Positions 24,387 to 33,435 of a stretch of DNA of 60,523 nt are shown in pieces (position 1 is the first letter of the stretch; each line of letters opens with the position of its first letter). Below the pieces are notes generated by a model, which searched no databases, was not told where the DNA came from, and saw nothing but the letters and a program-made list of their open reading frames with translations. Source of the DNA: Ruminococcus flavefaciens (lineage in GTDB: Bacteria > Bacillota > Clostridia > Oscillospirales > Ruminococcaceae); NCBI RefSeq assembly GCF_900108555.1, contig NZ_FNWV01000008.1:113648-174170 (forward strand). Direction: 5' to 3'. The position numbers and the translations under genes are program-made.

Positions 24387-25553
24387 TCACTCCTTCGGCA
24401 TTTTCTTTCTGATATCATTAAGACGCTCCAGTGCCGCATTGAGCGTTTCGTTCTTCTTAGCGTAGTGGAAACGGATATAACGGTTCTCAGACTCTTTGAA
24501 GAAGCTTGAACCGGGGACAGCTCCCACTCCCACGTATTCAGCCAGCTTTTCGCAGAAAACAAGGTCGCTCTTGTAGCCGAACTCCGAGATATCAAGGAGA
24601 ATATAGTAAGCTCCCTGCGGAACAGTATGATGTATGCCGATATCATCAAGGCCCTTTAAGAACAGGTCACGTTTCTCTGTATACTTGTCCTGTAACCACT
24701 TGTAATAATCGTCACCGAAGCGAAGTCCCGTAACTGCGGCTTCCTGCAAAGGTGCGGCAGCTCCGACTGTGAGGAAGTCATGGACTTTTTTCACTGTATC
24801 AATTATATTAGGCGGAGCTATAACATAGCCAAGTCTCCAGCCTGTGATAGAATAGGTCTTTGAAAGGGAAGAGCAGGAGATAGTTCTCTCCCACATATCG
24901 GGAAGTGAAGCAAAATATATGTGCTTGTGCGGAGCATAAACGATATGCTCGTAGACCTCATCGGTGATAACGAATGTATCATACTTCTTGGCGAGGTCAG
25001 CGATTATCTGCAATTCTTCAAGTGTGAACACTTTTCCGCACGGATTGGACGGATTACAGAGAATGAGTGCCTTTGGGTGCTGCTTGAAAGCTGCTTCGAG
25101 TACATCTGCGTCGAAGCTGAACTCAGGCGGTATAAGTGGAACGTAAATAGGCTCTGCTCCCGAGAGTATGGTATCTGCGCCGTAGTTCTCATAGAAAGGG
25201 GAGAACACGATGACCTTATCCCCTGGGTTTGTAACGGACATCATAGCCGCCATCATGGCTTCTGTGCTTCCGCAGGTGACAACTATCTCGCCGTTTGGGT
25301 CGATATTTCTTCCCATAAGGTGGGACTGCTTTTCGGCAAGGGCTTCACGGAAGTTCTGAGCACCCCATGTTATTGAGTACTGGTGGAAGTCCTCTTTTGT
25401 TACCTGAGCAAGACGGTCAAGTATCTCCTTTGGCGGCTCAAAATCAGGAAATCCCTGTGATAGATTGATCGCACCGTATTTATTTGAAATTCTTGTCATA
25501 CGTCTGATGACGGAATCGGTAAAAGTCGCTGTTCTGTTTGAAAGCTGTGGCAT
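24387..25553 (-). CDS. PLP aminotransferase, kynurenine/methionine-aminotransferase-like
   Basis: 388-residue class I/II aminotransferase. Visible are INLSQGFPDFEPP (about 29-41), NPSNPCGKV, DEVYEHIVY and the PLP lysine in SSLSKTYSITGWRLG. This signature is close to the KAT / YbdL group, which acts on methionine, phenylalanine or kynurenine. ATG follows GGAGG. It sits in one operon with luxS, which suggests methionine-cycle transamination. It could equally finish the aryl-2-oxoacid to aromatic amino acid step needed by IorAB. Specificity is not decidable from sequence. Confidence 0.85.
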   Translation of the reverse strand: MPQLSNRTATFTDSVIRRMTRISNKYGAINLSQGFPDFEPPKEILDRLAQVTKEDFHQYSITWGAQNFREALAEKQSHLMGRNIDPNGEIVVTCGSTEAMMAAMMSVTNPGDKVIVFSPFYENYGADTILSGAEPIYVPLIPPEFSFDADVLEAAFKQHPKALILCNPSNPCGKVFTLEELQIIADLAKKYDTFVITDEVYEHIVYAPHKHIYFASLPDMWERTISCSSLSKTYSITGWRLGYVIAPPNIIDTVKKVHDFLTVGAAAPLQEAAVTGLRFGDDYYKWLQDKYTEKRDLFLKGLDDIGIHHTVPQGAYYILLDISEFGYKSDLVFCEKLAEYVGVGAVPGSSFFKESENRYIRFHYAKKNETLNAALERLNDIRKKMPKE

Positions 25554-25581
25554 ATAAAAACCTCCGGTTTTAAAAAATTAA

Positions 25582-25703
25582 GAATTCGGAATTCGGAATG
25601 CGGAATTAATGGAGTCCGCCTTACGGCGTAAGGATCTGAATTTTTGATCCGTTGGCGAAGCCAACTCCACAATTCCGAACTCCTAATTCCGAATTCCGAA
25701 TTA
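25582..25703. repeat. Imperfect palindromic AATTCGGAATT element
   Basis: A left arm made of AATTCGGAATTCGGAAT-like units is mirrored by a right arm of AATTCCGAATTCCGAATT about 120 bp away, with an inner dyad GGAGTC/GACTCC-like core. A related element of about 155 bp is at 51757-51912. No ORF inside; it resembles a small non-autonomous palindromic repeat. Confidence 0.6.
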
Positions 25704-25717
25704 CTATTATATCATCA

Positions 25718-27058
25718 TTAAATGTTGTAGTCAATATTTCTTTCGTCGATAACACGTCTTGACTTATGCTCTGAACGTGTATTCAGACCGCCGTCAGGGT
25801 GAACGACTACTCTTGCAGGCTTAACACCGATACGAGCCTTGAGAGCTGCGCTGACCTCTGCTGCAACTGTATCATCGTCCTTGTCAACACCTGTTGCCTT
25901 CTCGACCTCAACAGCGTACTTGCTTGTGAAGTCCTTCTCGAAGATACGAATGAGATACTCACCTGTCAGGTCGCTCTGCTCACGGATAACAGCCTCGATA
26001 TCGCTTGGGAATACGTTAACAGCTGAAACAATGAACATATCGTCCTTTCTGCCGAGGATATGTATTCTGCCGTGTGTACGTCCGCATTTGCAAGGTGTAG
26101 TGTCGATGCGTCCGATATCGCCTGTCTTAAATCTGATAAGAGGACGAGCGTGTTTGCGGAGAGTTGTGAATACGAGCTCACCTGTCTGACCCGGTTCAAG
26201 AACCTCACCTGTGTGGATATCAACTGTCTCAACGAGGATATGGTTCTCAGCGATGTGAAGTCCGTCGTGGTATTCGCACTGTGCAGCGCAAGCACCGAAA
26301 ATATCGGACAGACCATAGAAGTCGAATACCTCAGCTCCCCAGATATCCTCGATAGCCTTTCTTGTAGCGTCGATAGAACCACCGAGCTCACCAGCAACGA
26401 TTATCTTCTTGATGCTGAAATCCTTCTTTGGATCATATCCTGCCTTGAGAGCCTTTTCACCGAGCTGCCAAGCGTAGGAAGGAGAAGTCCAGATAACTGT
26501 AGGCTGATATGTCTTTAAGATGAAGAGGAGTCTCTCACTTGGGAGAGTACCGCCCCAGATACATAAAGCACCTAAGTTCTGCGCACCGATTACGTCAGGA
26601 CCGCCAACGTAGAGTGAGAAGTTAAGGGCGTGAACATAACGGTCATTTGGTCTCATTCCTATCTGCCAGAACCAGCGGCTCTCAGTATCCTGGAATTCAT
26701 CGAAGTCCTTCTTTGTGAACGGACTCATTGTAGGAACACCTGTTGAACCTGATGATGTTGATACGAATACTACGTCCTCCTCGGGAACTGCTGCGAGCTC
26801 ACCTAAGAATGAGCCAACGCCCTGAGTATCACGCTGTGTTTTCTTATTGATGAAAGGAAGCTTCTCGATGTCCTTGAGAGTCTTGATGTCCTCGGGCTTA
26901 ACGCCTGCCTCATCAAATGAACGCTTGTAGTAAGGAGCGTTATCGTATGCGAATTTAACGATCTCCTTTAAGTCTTCAAGCTGTCTCTTCTGAAGTTCCT
27001 CACGGGGAAGAGTTTCAAGCTCTTCGTCCCAGAATTTGTTATTAATATCTCTGCTCAT
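25718..27058 (-). CDS. paaK: Phenylacetate-CoA ligase family, second copy
   Basis: 446-residue adenylating CoA ligase. Features: STSSGSTGVPT (about 98-108), FYGLSDIFGA (about 227-236) and the hinge LGRKDDMFIVSAVNVFPSD (about 325-343). It differs clearly from the copy at 2.6 kb (for instance GLSD instead of GLTE). The ATG at 27058 is eight bases after GGAGG; the 10-residue upstream extension includes that ribosome site and is rejected. It has its own LysR-type promoter, the same type as that of the por operon, so it likely activates an acid that the Por-type enzyme then carboxylates. Aryl or branched-chain acid is possible. Confidence 0.87.
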   Translation of the reverse strand: MSRDINNKFWDEELETLPREELQKRQLEDLKEIVKFAYDNAPYYKRSFDEAGVKPEDIKTLKDIEKLPFINKKTQRDTQGVGSFLGELAAVPEEDVVFVSTSSGSTGVPTMSPFTKKDFDEFQDTESRWFWQIGMRPNDRYVHALNFSLYVGGPDVIGAQNLGALCIWGGTLPSERLLFILKTYQPTVIWTSPSYAWQLGEKALKAGYDPKKDFSIKKIIVAGELGGSIDATRKAIEDIWGAEVFDFYGLSDIFGACAAQCEYHDGLHIAENHILVETVDIHTGEVLEPGQTGELVFTTLRKHARPLIRFKTGDIGRIDTTPCKCGRTHGRIHILGRKDDMFIVSAVNVFPSDIEAVIREQSDLTGEYLIRIFEKDFTSKYAVEVEKATGVDKDDDTVAAEVSAALKARIGVKPARVVVHPDGGLNTRSEHKSRRVIDERNIDYNI

Positions 27059-27107
27059 TGTTTTATCCTCCATTATCATATATTTCATATCTGTTTGGTA
27101 TGATTAT

Positions 27108-27163
27108 ATTATACAGCACATTTCTGTATTTGTCCAATACCAATGGACTATGATGAGTTATAA
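27108..27163 (-). promoter_or_regulatory. LysR-type promoter P1 (paaK)
   Basis: On the minus strand: TTAT-N8-ATAG (27163-27148), ten bases, TTGGAC (27137-27132), 18 bases, TATAAT (27113-27108). The same architecture occurs at P3 (por), P4 (methyltransferase) and P2 (transporter). Confidence 0.8.
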
Positions 27164-27192
27164 ACTTTTTTTATAACTCGAATTGTATCATT

Positions 27193-27256
27193 TAGGGACG
27201 TCGAGGACGCCGTCCCCTACTAAAGTTAATTATAGGGGACGATGCCTACATCGCCC
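27193..27256. repeat. Paired GGGGAC hairpin repeats
   Basis: GGGACG-TCGAGGA-CGTCCC-type dyad followed by TAGGGGACGATGC/GCATCG-like dyad, members of the dispersed TAGGGG palindrome family. Located between the por operon end and the paaK promoter. Confidence 0.5.
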
Positions 27257-27262
27257 CGTAAA

Positions 27263-28156
27263 TTAAAACTCAAAATTTTTGTTTATAAACTCCCATTTCT
27301 TGTCGCGGGAAGCTGTGATTATCTGTATATCGTCATCTGTGAGATGCTTGAAGCGACCCTGCTTTTTCAGATAAGTTGTCACATCAGTGAATTCCTTTGG
27401 CTTGTGGTTAAGCTTGAATGAGCCGTTTTCGTATTCGGCAAGATACCAAAGTCCGCAGTCAACGACTTCCTTTGCGATGTCAACTGTTGCATCGGGAGCA
27501 ACTCCCCAGCCTGTAGGACATGGGGCGATAACGTGGATATACTTTGTACCCTGTATCTGTGAAGCCTTCTGCACTTTTGCAATAAAATCAGGCAGATAAC
27601 CTACGCTTGCAGTTGCAGCGTAAGGGATATCGTGTGCAGCGGCTATCTCGAACATATTCTTCTTCGGACGGATATTTCCGTGGATATTCGAGCCTGCGGG
27701 AGTAGTTGTGGTCTTAGCACCGAAAGGAGTAAGTCCGCTTTTCTGTATGCCTGTGTTCATGTAGGCTTCGTTGTCGTAACAGATGTAGATGATGTTGTCG
27801 TTGCGGTCGATAGCTCCCGAAAGAGCCTGTATTCCGATATCCGCAGTACCGCCGTCACCTGCGAAGCCTACTGCTGTGAAGTCCTTGTATCCTCTTGCGC
27901 GGAGACCTGCCTCAACTCCTGTGAGCATGGAAGCTGTACCTGCAAATGTGGAAATTATGGAATTGTTTGAGAAACAAAGCTGCGGAAAGTTAAAGCCAAC
28001 CGCTGACATACAGCCGGCAGGCAGTACAGATACTGCATTGGGTCCGAGGAGTTTAAGTGCAGCTCTTACTGCAAGACTTCCGCCGCAGCCTGCACAGGCT
28101 TTGTGTCCGTAGAAAAACTCTTCCCTTGAAATGCTTTCTGCGACCTTATTTGCCAT
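27263..28156 (-). CDS. porB: 2-oxoacid:ferredoxin oxidoreductase beta subunit (pyruvate type)
   Basis: TPP-binding subunit, 297 residues, of a four-subunit pyruvate (or related 2-oxoacid) ferredoxin oxidoreductase. CAGCGG (about 21-26) and GDGGTADIGIQALSGA with a later DNEAYMNTG form the TPP/Mg site. The C-terminus matches PorB. The start overlaps porA by 11 bases, with GGAGG inside the porA end. It catalyses pyruvate + CoA + oxidised ferredoxin to acetyl-CoA + CO2 + reduced ferredoxin, or the reverse carboxylation. Substrate is uncertain because a CoA ligase lies next door. Confidence 0.88.
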   Translation of the reverse strand: MANKVAESISREEFFYGHKACAGCGGSLAVRAALKLLGPNAVSVLPAGCMSAVGFNFPQLCFSNNSIISTFAGTASMLTGVEAGLRARGYKDFTAVGFAGDGGTADIGIQALSGAIDRNDNIIYICYDNEAYMNTGIQKSGLTPFGAKTTTTPAGSNIHGNIRPKKNMFEIAAAHDIPYAATASVGYLPDFIAKVQKASQIQGTKYIHVIAPCPTGWGVAPDATVDIAKEVVDCGLWYLAEYENGSFKLNHKPKEFTDVTTYLKKQGRFKHLTDDDIQIITASRDKKWEFINKNFEF

Positions 28157-29318
28157 TGTCCTCGCCTCCTATGCCGATAAAATTGACACTTTCCGTGCCC
28201 TTTGCGATGCTTGTGTAAATATTTTCAATGTCGCCAGCGGAGATGTTGCGTCCGCCAAGTCCGCCTATAAAGTTGTAGCCCTTTACGTTGAGCTCAGCCT
28301 TTTTCAGTGCGGAGTTCACATTAGTGAATACAGTGCCCTCATTGCCGAAGCTGATGTCCTTTTCGAGTACCGCGTAAGCCGTGACGTTTTTCAGAACATC
28401 GGCAATTTCCTTGTTCGGGAAAGGTCTCATGTATCGTATACGCACAACGCCTGCCTTTATGCCCTGCTCGCGGAGCTTATCCGCAGTTTCACGGCACAGA
28501 CCTGCGATACTTCCGAGAGTAACGATGATGTATTCAGCATCGTCTGTGCGGTAATTCTCGGTAAGTCCGCTGTATTTTCTTCCGAATATGTCAGCGAATT
28601 CCTTTTCAGTCTCACTGATGACCTCAGCTGCCGCAAGAAGTCCCTTATGCTCCTTATATTTGAATATGTAGTTCGTATCAGGACCTGCTGAGAACGCCAT
28701 ATTCTTCGGGTTATCGAAGTCTATGCAGTTATCGGTCTCATAGGGCGGCAGGAACTTGTCAGCCTGTTCCCTTGTGGGGATATCAACTGTTTCGTATGTA
28801 TGAGTGAGGACGAAGCCGTCCAGATTAGCCATATACGGAGTCTGAACACGGTTATCCTCTGCGATCTTATAGCTCATGAGCGCGAGGTCAAGAGCTTCCT
28901 GTGCATTCTCAGCGTAGGACTGTATCCAGCCGCTGTCGAGTTGTGAAAGGCTGTCACGCTGGTCGCCGTAGATATTCCACGGGAGAGCTGTGGAGCGGTC
29001 TGCGTTCATCATAACTATAGGGAAGCGTCCGCCTGCTGCATAGTAAAGACATTCAGCCATATAGAGAAGTCCCTGTGATGAAGTTGCTGTGAATGCTCTT
29101 GCACCTGCGGCACTTGCTCCGATAGCACATGAGAGTGCAGAATGTTCTGACTCAACATGAACGTACTCGGCATTGAGACTGCCGTCCTCCACCATTTCCG
29201 AAAGACGCTCAACGACTATAGTCTGCGGTGTTATGGGGTAAGCTGAAATGACCTGCGGACGTGCAAGGCGTATGCCCTCGGCAAATGCTTCGTTTCCTGA
29301 TAAGAATTTCTTGCTCAT
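28146..29318 (-). CDS. porA: 2-oxoacid:ferredoxin oxidoreductase alpha subunit
   Basis: 390 residues. The N-terminal GNEAFAEGIRLARPQVISAYP and PITPQT motifs bind the pyrimidine end of TPP. VESEHSALSCAIGASAAGAR and the SSQGLLYMAE stretch follow, then the transketolase C-like domain. Length is usual for PorA. It overlaps porD by four bases (ATGA). Together with gamma, delta and beta genes in this order it forms a complete heterotetramer of the type found in many anaerobes. Confidence 0.88.
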   Translation of the reverse strand: MSKKFLSGNEAFAEGIRLARPQVISAYPITPQTIVVERLSEMVEDGSLNAEYVHVESEHSALSCAIGASAAGARAFTATSSQGLLYMAECLYYAAGGRFPIVMMNADRSTALPWNIYGDQRDSLSQLDSGWIQSYAENAQEALDLALMSYKIAEDNRVQTPYMANLDGFVLTHTYETVDIPTREQADKFLPPYETDNCIDFDNPKNMAFSAGPDTNYIFKYKEHKGLLAAAEVISETEKEFADIFGRKYSGLTENYRTDDAEYIIVTLGSIAGLCRETADKLREQGIKAGVVRIRYMRPFPNKEIADVLKNVTAYAVLEKDISFGNEGTVFTNVNSALKKAELNVKGYNFIGGLGGRNISAGDIENIYTSIAKGTESVNFIGIGGEDNGK

Positions 29319-29605
29319 TTGCGCTCCGCCTCCATTTCTATTGCTCCTATTTTACATATCTTAGCGCATATTCCGCAGCCCTTGCAGAAGTCGTAATCTA
29401 TGGCTGCCTTGCCGTCTTTAACTGATATTACACCGTCGGGACAGTAGAGGTAACACTGCTCACAGCCCACACATTTTTCTTTTATAACAGGTCTGATACT
29501 TCTCCAGCCGCTGTTTACAGTGGTGAGATAGCCTGCTTCAAAGGACGTATTCTCGGGAACTTCGCTGAACGAGAAGTCCTTTTTCTCTCTGATGTAAGGT
29601 CTCAT
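29315..29605 (-). CDS. porD: Oxidoreductase delta subunit, two-cluster ferredoxin
   Basis: 96 residues with CVGCEQCYLYCP (about 42-53) and CKGCGICAKICK (about 74-85), two [4Fe-4S] motifs; the second has Lys in place of the usual Pro after the last Cys. It passes electrons from the TPP subunits to ferredoxin. It overlaps porG by four bases on one side and porA by four on the other. Confidence 0.9.
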   Translation of the reverse strand: MRPYIREKKDFSFSEVPENTSFEAGYLTTVNSGWRSIRPVIKEKCVGCEQCYLYCPDGVISVKDGKAAIDYDFCKGCGICAKICKIGAIEMEAERK

Positions 29606-30150
29606 TCTGCCACCTCCTGTACTGCTCTGAGAAGTGCGTTTATGTTGCGCTCCTGTATTTTCTTCGGCATATAGCCCTTTATAGCTTCCACTGCTTCATC
29701 TGATGTGACAACGTTTGAAAGTCCCACAAGAAGTCCAAGCATTATAGTGTTTGCAGTGGGAAGTCTGAACTCAGCCGCAATGCTGTCAGCGTCGAATGTG
29801 AGAGCACCGTCGATGTTGTTCTTTGAGTTAACTATTATTTTGCCTGTGGGTTTGAGAAGTCCATGAAGCTGAGGGCTGTAAAGCGTATCGTCTATTATAA
29901 CTATAAAGTCAGCCTTTTCGGTCTGGCTTCTGTCCACAACAGGCTTTGTATCTAGCTTTGTAAAGGCTCTTACGGGAGCACCTCGTCTTTCGGGACCGAA
30001 CGAGGGGAAAGCAAGTGCGTACTTGTTATCATCGTCTATGGTATAGGCTGCTCCGAGGAGTTTAGCGGCAGTGAATGCACCCTGTCCGCCGCGTCCGAGC
30101 CAAATTATCTCCGAGCTTGAAGCTCCGTTTTTATTATTGAGACTTGACAT
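29602..30150 (-). CDS. porG: Oxidoreductase gamma subunit
   Basis: 182 residues. IIWLGRGGQGAFTAAKLLG (about 14-32) and FPSFGPERRGAPVRAF are gamma-subunit hallmarks (CoA-side domain). First gene of the porGDAB operon, 89 bases after the lysR gene, with its own promoter of the P1-P4 type between them. ATG follows AGGAG. Confidence 0.9.
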   Translation of the reverse strand: MSSLNNKNGASSSEIIWLGRGGQGAFTAAKLLGAAYTIDDDNKYALAFPSFGPERRGAPVRAFTKLDTKPVVDRSQTEKADFIVIIDDTLYSPQLHGLLKPTGKIIVNSKNNIDGALTFDADSIAAEFRLPTANTIMLGLLVGLSNVVTSDEAVEAIKGYMPKKIQERNINALLRAVQEVAE

Positions 30151-30181
30151 AGTAGTTCTCCTATTATTTTAGTATGAATTA

Positions 30182-30237
30182 ATTATACACCTGTCCGCAT
30201 ATTCTGTCCAATACGGGACTTCTATGCAGAGCTATAG
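30182..30237 (-). promoter_or_regulatory. LysR-type promoter P3 (por operon)
   Basis: CTAT-N8-ATAG (30237-30222), ten bases, TTGGAC (30211-30206), 18 bases, TATAAT (30187-30182). The binding site abuts the stop codon of lysR. Confidence 0.8.
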
Positions 30238-30239
30238 GC

Positions 30240-31151
30240 TTAGTCTATACCAAGATATGCTTTTATCTCACGGATATATATTTCAGCCATTTCACTGAGA
30301 ATGACATTTTTCAGCGTGATATAGCCTATTTCCATTACTTCGTCAGACTCGTCATCGAAAGGTACTGCAATATAATCATCGCCGTTGAGTTCCTCGCAGA
30401 TAATGCCCGAGCACAGTGTGTAGCCGTCCAGACCTATCATCAGATTTAGCATAGTTGCGCGGTCGTTAGCCTTGATGGTGCGCTGATAATCAGCTGTACT
30501 CAGCAGCTCCTCTGCTAAATAGAATGTACTGTTGTCGCCCTGTTCAAAGGAAAGGCATGGGTAGTCGGCAAGCTGCTCGAAGGTTATCTTCTTTTCTTTT
30601 GCAAGCGGGTGACCTTTCCAGAGGTAAACGAAAGGACTGCACTTTGTCAGCGTGTGGAATTCAAGACCGTTTGAGTGGAGCAGCTTTGTAATGGACTTAC
30701 GGTTGAAGTCGTTGAGGTAGATAATGCCTATCTCGCTCCTCATGGTGGCAACATCGCTGATGACCTCAGCGGTCTTTGTCTCGCGGACTGCGAACTCATA
30801 TTTCGCTGTATCGAACTCCTTGACCATTTCCACGAATGCCTTTACAGCAAAGGAATAGTGCTGAGTTGATACTCCGAACTTTTTCTTGACATTGCCCTTG
30901 CCGCTGTATTTTTCGGAAAGCACATCGAACTGTCCGACTACCTGACGGGCGTACTGTACGAACTCAGCTCCGTCATTGGTCAGAGTAACACCGCGTCCGC
31001 TGCGGTTGAATATCTTAATGCCTATCTCCTTTTCAAGCTCCTGTACCGATGAGGTGAGGGAAGGCTGTGATACATAAAGCTGTTCCGCAGCCTTGTTCAT
31101 TGAGCCTGTTGAAGATATTGCGATAATATATTTTAACTGCTGTAAAGTCAT
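30240..31151 (-). CDS. LysR-family transcriptional regulator
   Basis: 303 residues, standard LysR size. The N-terminal winged helix-turn-helix (LKYIIAISSTGSMNKAAEQL, then YVSQPSLTSSVQELEKEIG) is followed by a substrate-binding domain (about 90-300). It lies directly upstream of porGDAB in the same direction. Four promoters within 12 kb carry the same YTAT-N8-ATAG site, which fits the T-N11-A rule for LysR sites, so this protein is the obvious candidate regulator. Cysteine-linked genes among the targets suggest a CysB/CmbR-like sulfur-responsive role; effector unknown. Confidence 0.88.
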   Translation of the reverse strand: MTLQQLKYIIAISSTGSMNKAAEQLYVSQPSLTSSVQELEKEIGIKIFNRSGRGVTLTNDGAEFVQYARQVVGQFDVLSEKYSGKGNVKKKFGVSTQHYSFAVKAFVEMVKEFDTAKYEFAVRETKTAEVISDVATMRSEIGIIYLNDFNRKSITKLLHSNGLEFHTLTKCSPFVYLWKGHPLAKEKKITFEQLADYPCLSFEQGDNSTFYLAEELLSTADYQRTIKANDRATMLNLMIGLDGYTLCSGIICEELNGDDYIAVPFDDESDEVMEIGYITLKNVILSEMAEIYIREIKAYLGID

Positions 31152-31254
31152 TGTTTACCTCCGTTTTATTCTCATTTGAGGAAATACGGGCGGCGGAACG
31201 CCCCCTACCTATAGTTCTTAGCTCTTAGTTCTTAGTTCTACTACTTTTTACTCA

Positions 31255-32166
31255 CTAATCAAAGAGTCCTGTGCTGAAATAGCGGTCGCCGCGGTCAGGG
31301 AATACAGTAACGATATTTCCCTTTGCGCCGCTTTCTATGAGTTTCAGTACTGCTGCCATAGCCGCTCCCGAGGACGAGCCTGCGATGATACCCTCGGTTT
31401 TTACCAGCAGCCTTGCTGTGCTGAATGCTTCTTCATCGTTCATCTTTATAACATCGTCCACAAGGGACATATCCATAGTTTCTGCGATAAAGTCGTTGCC
31501 GATACCCTCGATGTTGTAGTCGGAGTGTTCACCGCCGCCCATAGTCGAGCCAACGGGATCAGCAAGTATACCCTTGGTTTGTGGATTTCTCTCCTTGATA
31601 TAGCGGAGTATGCCTGTGTAAGTGCCGCCGCTTCCTGCACCTGCTACAACGTAGTCTATATGACCGTCAAGTGATTCGTATATCTCACGACCTGTAGTCT
31701 CGTAATGAGCAAGGGGATTGCTCTGGTTCTTGAACTGCTCCAGCGAAATGGAGTCGGGTATCTGCGCCTTTATCTCTTCAGCCTTAGCAACTGCCCCAAG
31801 CATACCAAGCTCACGGGGAGTATTCACTACCTCTGCGCCGAGAGCGCGGAGAAGAGACTGCTTCTCTGCCGAGAATTTTGTAGGAACTACGAATATTATC
31901 TTATAGCCGCGGTTAAGTGCCGCAAAGGCTATTCCGAGACCTGTGTTGCCTGCTGTGGCTTCAACGATAGTGCCGCCCTTTTTTAGAAGCCCCTTTTTCT
32001 CGGCATCGTTTATCATGTACAGACCTGTGCGGTCTTTCACACTTCCCGAGGGATTGTAGAGTTCAAGCTTTGCAAATACGTTAACGCCCTCGCTCTGAAC
32101 TATATTTTCAAGTCTCACAAGGGGAGTATTACCGATGAGAGCCTGCATTGAATCATAGTATCTCAT
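31255..32166 (-). CDS. mccA: O-acetylserine-dependent cystathionine beta-synthase / cysteine-synthase family
   Basis: 303-residue PLP enzyme. PSGSVKDRTG (PLP Lys) and EATAGNTGLGIAFAAL match the MccA/YrhA subgroup, whereas CysK usually reads TSGNTG. The FVVPTKFSAEKQ segment also fits MccA. It joins homocysteine to O-acetylserine, giving cystathionine that MccB then splits to cysteine. ATG 32166 is chosen; an upstream TTG at 32199 would overlap mccB by 23 bases. Order mccB-mccA is inverted relative to Bacillus subtilis. A plain cysteine synthase remains possible. Confidence 0.82.
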   Translation of the reverse strand: MRYYDSMQALIGNTPLVRLENIVQSEGVNVFAKLELYNPSGSVKDRTGLYMINDAEKKGLLKKGGTIVEATAGNTGLGIAFAALNRGYKIIFVVPTKFSAEKQSLLRALGAEVVNTPRELGMLGAVAKAEEIKAQIPDSISLEQFKNQSNPLAHYETTGREIYESLDGHIDYVVAGAGSGGTYTGILRYIKERNPQTKGILADPVGSTMGGGEHSDYNIEGIGNDFIAETMDMSLVDDVIKMNDEEAFSTARLLVKTEGIIAGSSSGAAMAAVLKLIESGAKGNIVTVFPDRGDRYFSTGLFD

Positions 32167-32176
32167 ATCTATTATC

Positions 32177-33337
32177 TCACTTTCTCTCGGATTTTGCAAT
32201 AGCCTGTTCGATATCTGCTATAATATCCTCAATATTTTCGATACCCACTGAAAGGCGGATAAGTCCGTCAGTGATGCCGACTTTCTTGCGTATATCCGCA
32301 GGGATAGAAGCATGAGTCATTGTTGCAGGGTGGCATACAAGTGACTCCACACCGCCGAGACTCTCGGCAAGAGATACAAGCTCAAGGCTCTCGAAGAAAG
32401 TGTTTATATCGTAGTTTTCATGAAGCTCAAAGGATATCATCGCACCGCCGTTCTTAGCCTGCTTTTTGTTGATCTCGTAGCCCTTGTCGCTTTTAAGTCC
32501 GGGATAGTAGACGTTCTTCACTGCTTTGTGGTTAAGGAGATACTCCGATACCTTTTCTGCATTTTCAACGTGTCTGTCCATGCGGACTGCAAGTGTCTTG
32601 ATACCGCGGATAAGCAGGAATGAATCGAATGGTCCGAGGACTCCGCCTGTGGAATTCTGAATAAATGCTATCTTCTCTGCAAGCTCGGGAGTGCTTATGA
32701 CTGCAAGTCCCGATACAACGTCACTGTGTCCGCCGAGGTACTTTGTTGCACTGTGTACGACGATATCTGCGCCCAGTGAAAGGGGCTTCTGCAAATATGG
32801 TGTCATGAATGTATTGTCAACGATAACGAGAAGTCCGTGCTTGTGTGATACCTCTGCAATTGCCTTTATATCGGTAATTGTCATCAGCGGATTTGCAGGG
32901 CTCTCGATGATGACAGCTTTAACATCATCGGTTATCTGGCTTTCGTAAACATCAGGGTGCTCGGTGTCTGCAATAGTGTAGGTGAAGTCGAAGTGATCGA
33001 ACACCTTGCTCAGCAGGCGGAATGTACCGCCGTAGACGTTGCTGGAAATAAGTACTCTGTCGCCGCTGTGGAGCAGGCTGAGAACTGCTGTGAGAGCAGC
33101 CATTCCCGAGCCGAAAGCGAAGCCTGCATAGCCGCCCTCTAAGTCTTTGATGAGAGCTTCGAGAGCTTCACGGGTAGGGTTGCCTGTTCGTGAGTACTCA
33201 TAGCCGCGCATTTTTCCGAGACCGTCCTGCTTGTAGGTGGAAGTCTGATAGATCGGCACATTTACTGCGCCTGTACGTTCGTCAATGGAGATACCTCCGT
33301 GGATAAGTGCTGTTTCTGTATTTTTATAATTACTCAT
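32177..33337 (-). CDS. mccB: Cystathionine / homocysteine gamma-lyase (transsulfuration PLP enzyme)
   Basis: 386 residues of the Cys/Met-metabolism PLP family: HGGISIDERTGAVNVPIYQT, YEYSRTGNPT, the cofactor lysine in VHSATKYLGGHSDV, and a C-terminal SLAESLGGVESL. With MccA next door the likely reaction is cystathionine to cysteine. ATG 33337 follows AAGGAG by the usual distance; the six extra upstream residues lack one. It lies 98 bases after the methyltransferase gene, separated by a GTAGGGG hairpin repeat. Confidence 0.85.
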   Translation of the reverse strand: MSNYKNTETALIHGGISIDERTGAVNVPIYQTSTYKQDGLGKMRGYEYSRTGNPTREALEALIKDLEGGYAGFAFGSGMAALTAVLSLLHSGDRVLISSNVYGGTFRLLSKVFDHFDFTYTIADTEHPDVYESQITDDVKAVIIESPANPLMTITDIKAIAEVSHKHGLLVIVDNTFMTPYLQKPLSLGADIVVHSATKYLGGHSDVVSGLAVISTPELAEKIAFIQNSTGGVLGPFDSFLLIRGIKTLAVRMDRHVENAEKVSEYLLNHKAVKNVYYPGLKSDKGYEINKKQAKNGGAMISFELHENYDINTFFESLELVSLAESLGGVESLVCHPATMTHASIPADIRKKVGITDGLIRLSVGIENIEDIIADIEQAIAKSERK

Positions 33338-33358
33338 AATTATTCTCCTTTTCAATGC

Positions 33359-33430
33359 TGTAGGGGAGCCCGCCCTCGGGCTCCCGGGGTTATTGTTATT
33401 ATATCGGGAGGGCGAGGACGCCCTCCCCTA
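33359..33430. repeat. Pair of GTAGGGGAGCCCGCC hairpin repeats in opposite orientation
   Basis: TGTAGGGGAGCCCGCCCTCG with GGGCTCCC forms one hairpin; the inverse GGGAGGGCGAGGACGCCCTCCC with CCTACAG forms the other. Members of the dispersed TAGGGG family, here inside the methyltransferase-mccBA unit. Confidence 0.65.
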
Positions 33431-33435
33431 CAGTA

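Noticed and set aside
24383..24649. 88-residue N-terminal extension of LuxS
   Set aside because: It overlaps the aminotransferase gene in another frame and LuxS proteins start at MKTIASFTVDHDK-like positions.
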